Shown piece after piece: positions 63,888-64,000 of a DNA stretch of 64,000 nucleotides. The stretch lies in assembly GCA_030549175.1 (NCBI GenBank), contig JAUKUA010000001.1, forward strand, positions 3,286,001 through 3,350,000. The letters run 5' to 3'. The first letter of the stretch is position 1. Every line of letters begins with the position of its first letter. The stretch comes from Lasiosphaeris hirsuta (taxonomy: Eukaryota > Ascomycota > Sordariomycetes > Sordariales > Lasiosphaeriaceae). Both the position numbers and the translations under genes were made by a program. A model generated the notes under the pieces. The model had not been told where the DNA came from, made no database searches, and saw nothing but the letters and a program-made list of their open reading frames with translations.

Positions 63888-64000
63888 GAAAACTATATAA
63901 ACCACCCCCTTCTCCCACTCTCCCATCATTCCCTTTCTCTACCACAGGGCAAGCCCGAGTCTTCTTCACGCCACCACAGTTGTGTCCTCATCACCGCGAC
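63888..64000 (+). promoter_or_regulatory. Promoter-like sequence at the right edge
   Basis: An ACTATATAAACC TATA box (about 63890-63901) is followed by a strongly pyrimidine-rich leader (cccttctcccactctccc, ccctttctctacc) to the window end. This is the layout of highly expressed fungal promoters. The gene would begin beyond 64000 on the + strand. Confidence 0.5.

Overview
The window looks like nuclear DNA of a filamentous ascomycete (Pezizomycotina, probably Sordariomycetes). Introns are few and short, mostly 54-62 nt, with GT..AG ends and CTAAC/CTGAC-like branch sites. Intergenic regions run 0.5-4 kb. The proteins recognised (Skt5, Src1, a NUC-1-type bHLH factor, Mph1, a fungal SUT-type sugar carrier) are fungal types. 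I cannot name genus or species. No mobile element, rRNA or confident tRNA was found.

Layout, left to right. 1-10 kb: a Skt5/Chs4-type chitin synthase activator (+), then a convergent SUT-type sugar transporter (-) that is divergent from HIS1 (+). 11-19 kb: the inner nuclear membrane protein Src1/Man1, a low-complexity small heat-shock protein, and a NUC-1/Pho4-type bHLH regulator, all (-). 22-36 kb: a kelch-like single-pass membrane protein (-), and MEX67 (-) divergent from MPH1 (+). 36-45 kb: two unrecognised genes (36.7 kb -, 38.2 kb +) and a three-finger C2H2 regulator (+) behind a long pyrimidine-rich leader. 45-53 kb: a possible small membrane-protein exon, PMT2 (-), a RidA/Mmf1 gene (+) with a 14-nt exon, a two-exon small membrane protein (+), and an intronless MarR-GNAT fusion (-). 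55-60 kb: a cytochrome P450 (+) and a single-Myb protein (-). 60.4-64 kb: no convincing gene, but the right edge carries a promoter-like sequence pointing out of the window.

The genes do not form one pathway or an obvious biosynthetic cluster. Most are housekeeping: cell wall and O-mannosylation, histidine synthesis, mRNA export, DNA repair, nuclear envelope, stress and phosphate control. The less ordinary part is 50-57 kb, where the RidA microexon, the bacterial-style MarR-GNAT fusion and the P450 lie. I rebuilt exon joins by hand from splice signals and reading frame, and give coordinates so they can be tested against RNA. I saw no clear sign of a wholly new system. The best leads are the MarR-GNAT fusion, the RidA gene structure, the frame-preserving PMT2 intron, and several unnamed small genes.
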